A DNA stretch of 64,000 bases from Lichenibacterium dinghuense (lineage in GTDB: Bacteria > Pseudomonadota > Alphaproteobacteria > Rhizobiales > Beijerinckiaceae): positions 5,299,501 to 5,363,500 of the forward strand of contig NZ_JAJLMN010000001.1 of the NCBI RefSeq assembly GCF_021730615.1, read 5' to 3'. How positions within the stretch are numbered: position 1 is the stretch's first letter; the number at the start of each line of letters is the position of its first letter. The position numbers and the translations under genes were made by a program. This document shows positions 56,728 to 64,000 of the stretch, one piece after another. The notes under the pieces are model-generated. The model ran no database searches and was not told the origin of the DNA. It saw only the letters and a list, made by a program, of their open reading frames with translations.

Positions 56728-57291
56728 TCACTTGGGCATGAGCACGCCGTCGATGACGTGCACGACGCCGTTGGACTGGAACACGTCCGGCGTCTCGACG
56801 ATGGCTCCACCGCCCTTCTCGTCGATGATGGCGATCTTGTCGCCGTCCATCTTGGCGGTCAGCGTCCCACCCTCGACCGTCTTCATGTTGTAGCTTCCGC
56901 CGCCCGCCTTGATCTCTTTGGCGAGCTCCGCCGCGTCCACCTTGCCCGCTACCACGTGATAGGTGAGCACCTTCTTCAGGTCCGCCTTCATGTCGGGCTT
57001 CATGAGTGCCTCGACCGTGGCCTTGGGCAACTTGTCGAAGGCGGCGTTGGTCGGCGCGAACACCGTGAACGGACCGGCACCTTCCAGCGTGTCGACGAGC
57101 CCGGCCTCCTTCACCGCGGCGACCAACGTCGTCAGGTTCTTCGCCTGCGAGGCGTTTTGGACGATGTTCTTGCTCGCCATCATCGGGGCGCCGCCCACCA
57201 TCGGGTCAGCCGCGTAGGCCGCCGAGGCGGTGCCGGCCGCGAGCGCGGCGGCGAGGGTCAGGGCGCGAAGGCCTTTCGTGATGGTCATCAT
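56728..57291 (-). CDS. Fasciclin-domain secreted protein
   Basis: A 187-residue exported protein. Signal peptide about 1-28 (ALTLAAALAAGTASAAYA, cleavage after AYA). A single FAS1 domain covers about 50-185, with LTTLVAAVKEAGLVDTL, PFTVFAPTNAAFDKLP, LTYHVVAGKVDAAEL and GVVHVIDGVLMPK. FAS1 proteins mediate adhesion or cell-surface interactions. It starts with two consecutive ATGs (57291/57288) after AGGAGA. Divergent from the kinase gene at 57653. Confidence 0.93.
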   Translation of the reverse strand: MMTITKGLRALTLAAALAAGTASAAYAADPMVGGAPMMASKNIVQNASQAKNLTTLVAAVKEAGLVDTLEGAGPFTVFAPTNAAFDKLPKATVEALMKPDMKADLKKVLTYHVVAGKVDAAELAKEIKAGGGSYNMKTVEGGTLTAKMDGDKIAIIDEKGGGAIVETPDVFQSNGVVHVIDGVLMPK

Positions 57292-57652
57292 CGGTTCTCC
57301 TGAGTGTCCGTCCTCGGCGAGTCCGTCGAGTGCGGCACCGGAGAAGCTACGCGTGCGACCCGACGCGGTTTCCGACATTTCCAAATCGTGATGACGCTCG
57401 GCGCACCCCCGTGATCTCGCCCGAAGGATTCGGAGAGTTCCGTCCGGTCTCACCGACTCGATCGATGTTCGGCACCTCGGCAGCCTGGTAGAACATCCTC
57501 CCCCGAAGGATGCTCGCGGTCGCGCCCCCATGTTGGCATCTCCGGGAGACGGCTCTGGGTGCGGCCCCGTCCGGGATTCAGACCCCGCGGTAGCCACCTG
57601 GGCCTGAGCGGGGGTAAGGAGCTTCGCGACGTGTCTGGGGAACGGAACCACG
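57292..57652. promoter_or_regulatory. Divergent promoter region, fasciclin and hybrid kinase genes
   Basis: About 360 bp without a supported gene. Neither a GGAAC-N16/17-CGTT-type (EcfG) promoter nor a clear sigma-70 pair was found by eye. Nothing else stands out. Confidence 0.4.
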
Positions 57653-60520
57653 ATGGCGACGAGGGGTGAGCGCGCCGTGCTGCGTGGCGGCGGGGCCATG
57701 GGGGACCGCATCCGCGCCTTCGACTGGACGGCGACACCCCTGGGACTGGTGCAGTCCTGGCCGTCGCCCCTGAAGACGCTGGTCCGGGTCATGTTGGCCG
57801 CCAAGCAGCCCATGTTCGTCGCCTGGGGTCCGGACATGACGATGCTGTACAACGACGGCTACGTCGAGCTGCTCGGAAGCAAGCACCCAGACGCGCTGGG
57901 CGCCCCGTTGATGACGGTGTGGGCGGAGATCCGTGACGCTCTGCAGCCCCTTGTGGACCAGGTCTATGCGGGCGATCCCGTCCACATGGACGACATCACC
58001 CTCATGGTGGACCGCGAGGGGCGGAGTCCGGAGGCGCACTTCGCCTTCTCCTACACTCCGGTCTACGACGACGATGGCGAGGTCCGGGGCTTCTTCTGCC
58101 CCTGCGCCGAGACCACCGAGCCAGTCCTGACCGAGCGCCGCCAGGGCTTCCGCTTGGCGCTGGAGGAGAGCCTGCGGGGCCTGAACGACCCTGAGGTCAT
58201 CGTGAGGACGGCCGTGGACGCGCTGGGGCGGTATCTCGGCGCCAACCGGGTCGGTTACGGCGAGGTGCAGCCGGACGGCACCAGCGTCGTCCTGGCGACG
58301 GGGTTCACGGACGGCGTCGCCCCCATCGCCGGGACATATAGGCTCAACGACTTCGGTGCGTCCTCGATCTCCCGCCAGCGCGAGGGCGGGACGAGCCACA
58401 GCGACGACGTGCTGGCGGACCCGGCCTACGACGCCGCGCCCTGGACGGCCATCGACACCCGGGCCTTCGTGTCGGTGCCGATGATGCGGGAGGGCCGCCT
58501 GGCGGCCAGCCTGTTCGTGAACCAACGGGAGCCGCGCCGTTGGTCGCCCGACGACGTGAAGCTGATCGAGGGCGTGGCCGCGCGGGTGCGGGACGTCGTC
58601 GAGAGGGCACAGGCCGAGCAGGCCCTGCGCGACAGCGAGGCGCACCTCGCGGGCATCTTCCAGCAGACCGGCGCGGGCTTCGCGGAGCTGGACGCCGACG
58701 GGCGGTTCCTGTCCGTCAACGCCCGATTCTGTTCCATGGCGGGCCGCCGTTCCGAAGAGCTGCTGCGCCTGCGCATGCGCGACATCACCCACCCCGACGA
58801 CCGGGCCGTGAGCGAGACCGCCCTCAGGTCCGCCGCCCTGGATGGCGAGCCTGCGACCGTCGAGAAGCGCCTCGTGCGGCCGGACGGGACGACGCTGTGG
58901 GTCACCAACACGAAGAGCGCCATCGCGGGGATGGCCGGGCGGCGCAACGTGCTCGTGGTCGCTATCGACATCGAGGAGCGCAAAGCGGCCGAGCGGGCGC
59001 TCGGCGACGCCAAGGTCGCCGCCGAGGAGGCGAACGTCGCCAAGTCGACCTTCATCGCCAACATGAGCCATGAGCTGCGCACGCCGCTATCGGCCATCAT
59101 CGGCTATTCGGAGATGATGCTGGAGGAGGTCGCGGACGGCGCAGAGCCGGCCGACCTCGCTTCCGACATGCGCAAGATCGAGGGCAACGCCCGCCACCTG
59201 CTCGGCCTCATCAACGACGTCCTCGACCTCAGCAAGGTCGAGAGCGGCAAGATGGAGGTCTACGCCGAGGAGTTCGACGTCGTGACCGCCGTGCGCGAGG
59301 TGGCCGACACGGTGCAGACCCTGGTCGGCAAGAAGGGGAACAGCCTCCGCGTCGACCTTGCGCCGGACCTCGGCACCATGCGTTCCGACCTGACCAAGGT
59401 CCGGCAGATGCTGCTCAACCTGCTCGGCAACGCCGCCAAGTTCACCGAGGCGGGGACTATCACCTTGGCTGCGTGGCGCGAGGTCGGCGAGGTCGGACCA
59501 TCCGTATGCCTCCGCGTGTCCGACACGGGCATCGGCATGACGCCGGAGCAGTTGGACAAGCTGTTCCAGCGCTTCCAACAGGCCGACAGCTCGACTACGC
59601 GCCGGTTCGGCGGCACGGGCCTCGGCCTCTCCCTGACGAAAGCCTTCGCCGACATGCTGAACGGCACGGTGTCGGTCGAGAGCAAGGAGGGCGAAGGCAC
59701 CAGCTTCACCGTCAGGCTGCCCCCGACGCATGTCGAGGCCGGGACGGAAAACGCCCTCATCGGCGAGCCTTCGCCGGAGGTCGGCGAGGAAGGGAGCCGG
59801 GACCTCGTCCTGGTGATCGACGACGACCCGGACCAGCGCCACCTGATGACGCGCTTCCTGCAGAGGGAGGGCTTCCGGGCGCAGGTCGCACCCGACGGAC
59901 GCAAGGGACTCGAACTCGCACGGACGCTCCATCCCCGGGCCATCCTGCTCGACGTCATGATGCCGGGCATCGACGGGTGGTCGGTTCTGAGCGTCCTCAA
60001 GGCGGACGCGGACCTGGCCGACATTCCGGTAGTGATGGTGACGTCTGTCGAGCAGCGCGGCCTGGCGGAGTCGTTGGGCGCCACCGGCTACGTGCAGAAG
60101 CCTGTGCGCTGGGACCGCTTCAAGGCCATCATGGACCGCTTCCGCCCACCGGAGGAGACGGCGCTCGTCGTCGACGACGACTCCGACACACGTGCACGTC
60201 TCCGCTCGTTCCTTGAAAGGGACGGCTGGCGCGTGGTCGAGGCGGAGAACGGGCAGGATGGGCTCGACAAGGTCGGGGCGGCCCGTCCCGGAGTGGTCCT
60301 CCTCGACCTGACCATGCCGGTCATGGACGGGTTCGACTTCTTGCGACGCTTCCGCGAACGCCCAGAATGCGCCGACGTTCCCGTCGTGGTGCTCACGGCC
60401 CTGGACCTGACGCGCGATGACCGACGCCGCCTCGCCGGGGCCAACCAGATCCTGCACAAGGGAGACGTCAGCCTGCGATCCATCGCCGAGCGCCTGCACC
60501 GCATCGTCGCGCAGGGCTGA
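57653..60520 (+). CDS. PAS-GAF-PAS hybrid histidine kinase with two receivers
   Basis: A 955-residue cytoplasmic kinase. Order: PAS (about 40-160), GAF (about 175-325, RVGYGEVQPDGTSVVLATGF), PAS (about 335-450), HisKA with SHELRTP (His473), HATPase (LLNLLGNAAKFTEAG, DTGIGM, FGGTGLGLSLTKAF), then two receivers (Asp767 in LDVMMPGIDG and Asp885 in LDLTMPVMDG). Unlike its neighbours it uses the classical SHELRTP H-box and has a double receiver tail, as in phosphorelay hybrids. The GAF part resembles those of the kinases at 35081 and 60603. No HPt domain is present. Confidence 0.94.
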   Translation: MATRGERAVLRGGGAMGDRIRAFDWTATPLGLVQSWPSPLKTLVRVMLAAKQPMFVAWGPDMTMLYNDGYVELLGSKHPDALGAPLMTVWAEIRDALQPLVDQVYAGDPVHMDDITLMVDREGRSPEAHFAFSYTPVYDDDGEVRGFFCPCAETTEPVLTERRQGFRLALEESLRGLNDPEVIVRTAVDALGRYLGANRVGYGEVQPDGTSVVLATGFTDGVAPIAGTYRLNDFGASSISRQREGGTSHSDDVLADPAYDAAPWTAIDTRAFVSVPMMREGRLAASLFVNQREPRRWSPDDVKLIEGVAARVRDVVERAQAEQALRDSEAHLAGIFQQTGAGFAELDADGRFLSVNARFCSMAGRRSEELLRLRMRDITHPDDRAVSETALRSAALDGEPATVEKRLVRPDGTTLWVTNTKSAIAGMAGRRNVLVVAIDIEERKAAERALGDAKVAAEEANVAKSTFIANMSHELRTPLSAIIGYSEMMLEEVADGAEPADLASDMRKIEGNARHLLGLINDVLDLSKVESGKMEVYAEEFDVVTAVREVADTVQTLVGKKGNSLRVDLAPDLGTMRSDLTKVRQMLLNLLGNAAKFTEAGTITLAAWREVGEVGPSVCLRVSDTGIGMTPEQLDKLFQRFQQADSSTTRRFGGTGLGLSLTKAFADMLNGTVSVESKEGEGTSFTVRLPPTHVEAGTENALIGEPSPEVGEEGSRDLVLVIDDDPDQRHLMTRFLQREGFRAQVAPDGRKGLELARTLHPRAILLDVMMPGIDGWSVLSVLKADADLADIPVVMVTSVEQRGLAESLGATGYVQKPVRWDRFKAIMDRFRPPEETALVVDDDSDTRARLRSFLERDGWRVVEAENGQDGLDKVGAARPGVVLLDLTMPVMDGFDFLRRFRERPECADVPVVVLTALDLTRDDRRRLAGANQILHKGDVSLRSIAERLHRIVAQG

Positions 60521-60602
60521 GCCACACACCCGTCCGGGCGTCGACTCCAACCACTCGGGCAGGCCATGGTGAGGGCGCATGCAAGCAAGGCCACAGGCGG
60601 CG

Positions 60603-63566
<2,964 letters not shown>

Positions 63567-63704
63567 TCGATGGTTCGCTCGGCACTCGCCTTGACCTGCG
63601 ACGATGGTTCGAGGCGGTCAGGGTCATGGCATCGTCAATTAGAGCCGCCTCGGGGTGAACGCCATGGTGGACCCGCCGCGATGGGCGTGGCGAACCGGGC
63701 GCCC

Positions 63705-64000
63705 TCAGCCGGACGTCGCACGGCGCAGGGCACGGGAGAGCTGCTCGGCGGAATACGGCTTGTGGACGAGGTCGAAACCCTGGGGGCCCTCTTCGGCCAG
63801 CACGTGGCTATAGCCGGACGTGAGCACCACAGGCAGCGCGGGGTGACGGCGGCGGATCTCGCGGGCGAGGTCGACCCCGTTCATGCCCGGCATCACCACA
63901 TCGGAGAAGACCACGTCGAACTCGTGAGCGGGCGTGGCAAGGCGCGCCAAGGCCTCGTCGGCGTTGGCCGCCCAGTGGCTCTGATAGCCGAGGTCGTCGA
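63705..64000 (-). CDS. Receiver-domain C-terminus of another hybrid kinase (partial)
   Basis: The last 97 codons plus a partial codon of a gene that enters from the right edge. The frame shows a receiver domain: DDLGYQSHWAANADEALARL, the phosphorylation region [33 protein letters not shown], and the conserved Lys in LVHKPYSAEQLSRALR. It is almost the same as the receiver of the kinase at 35081-39361 (DVMMPGMDG ... [11 protein letters not shown] ... [15 protein letters not shown]), so it is probably the tail of a paralogous HDFNN-type hybrid kinase. The gene upstream on this strand is not visible. Confidence 0.88.
   Translation of the reverse strand, partial: DDLGYQSHWAANADEALARLATPAHEFDVVFSDVVMPGMNGVDLAREIRRRHPALPVVLTSGYSHVLAEEGPQGFDLVHKPYSAEQLSRALRRATSG

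Noticed and set aside
57653-57700. tRNA, rRNA or riboswitch near kinase and coaBC leaders
   Set aside because: No cloverleaf, rRNA stretch or known riboswitch consensus was recognised anywhere in the window.

Overview
The window is high-GC (mostly about 65-72%) bacterial DNA. It points to an alphaproteobacterium of the order Hyphomicrobiales, most likely Methylobacteriaceae or a close relative. The reasons are the DUF6894-type small proteins, many HDFNN-type PAS/GAF hybrid histidine kinases, stress proteins of the DUF2382/DUF2171 type, a secreted fasciclin-domain protein and the overall gene content. No rRNA, tRNA or CRISPR array was seen.

Positions 1-20,500 look like ordinary chromosome. 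A CobW GTPase (cut by the window edge) overlaps a D,D-carboxypeptidase. Then come a fumarylacetoacetase-family enzyme, ClpS, an SDR protein without the catalytic Tyr, and a zinc-stress module: an SmtB-type ArsR sensor, a candidate operator, and a 55-residue metallothionein that overlaps the sensor gene. A bestrophin-type channel follows, then the overlapping trio coaBC-dut-Rrf2 regulator, moaB, a PEBP protein and a collagen-like lipoprotein. A CoA-transferase/HMG-CoA-lyase-type enzyme/MFS operon is followed by a FecR-domain protein translationally coupled to a CHASE2-PAS-GGDEF-EAL enzyme.

Positions about 20,500-28,400 form an accessory island. Six copies of a 19-bp direct repeat (ACAGG-N8-GACTCA) precede a two-gene operon: an ImmA/IrrE zinc peptidase and, overlapping it by 4 bp, a class III nucleotide-cyclase-like protein. 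A D12-class adenine methylase follows. Its 3' end was replaced by an IS21-family element, which also truncates a gene on its far side. The peptidase/cyclase pair with its upstream repeats is the best candidate in this window for an undescribed signalling or defence system.

Positions 28,400-47,100 hold a stress/envelope cluster: a membrane protein, three DUF2382 proteins, a YidB-like gene broken by an amber codon and a large membrane protein. Then come two hybrid histidine kinases, a single-domain response regulator, an IS630 copy, DUF6894 proteins (one fused to PAS) and a Crp/Fnr regulator.

Positions 47,100-64,000 begin with a nested mobile element: an ISL3-type element inserted in an IS110-family transposase, with a clear 6-bp target duplication. 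The rest is sbcD-sbcC, a fasciclin protein, two more hybrid kinases and the tail of a third. The kinases share near-identical modules, so this replicon carries a locally expanded sensor family.
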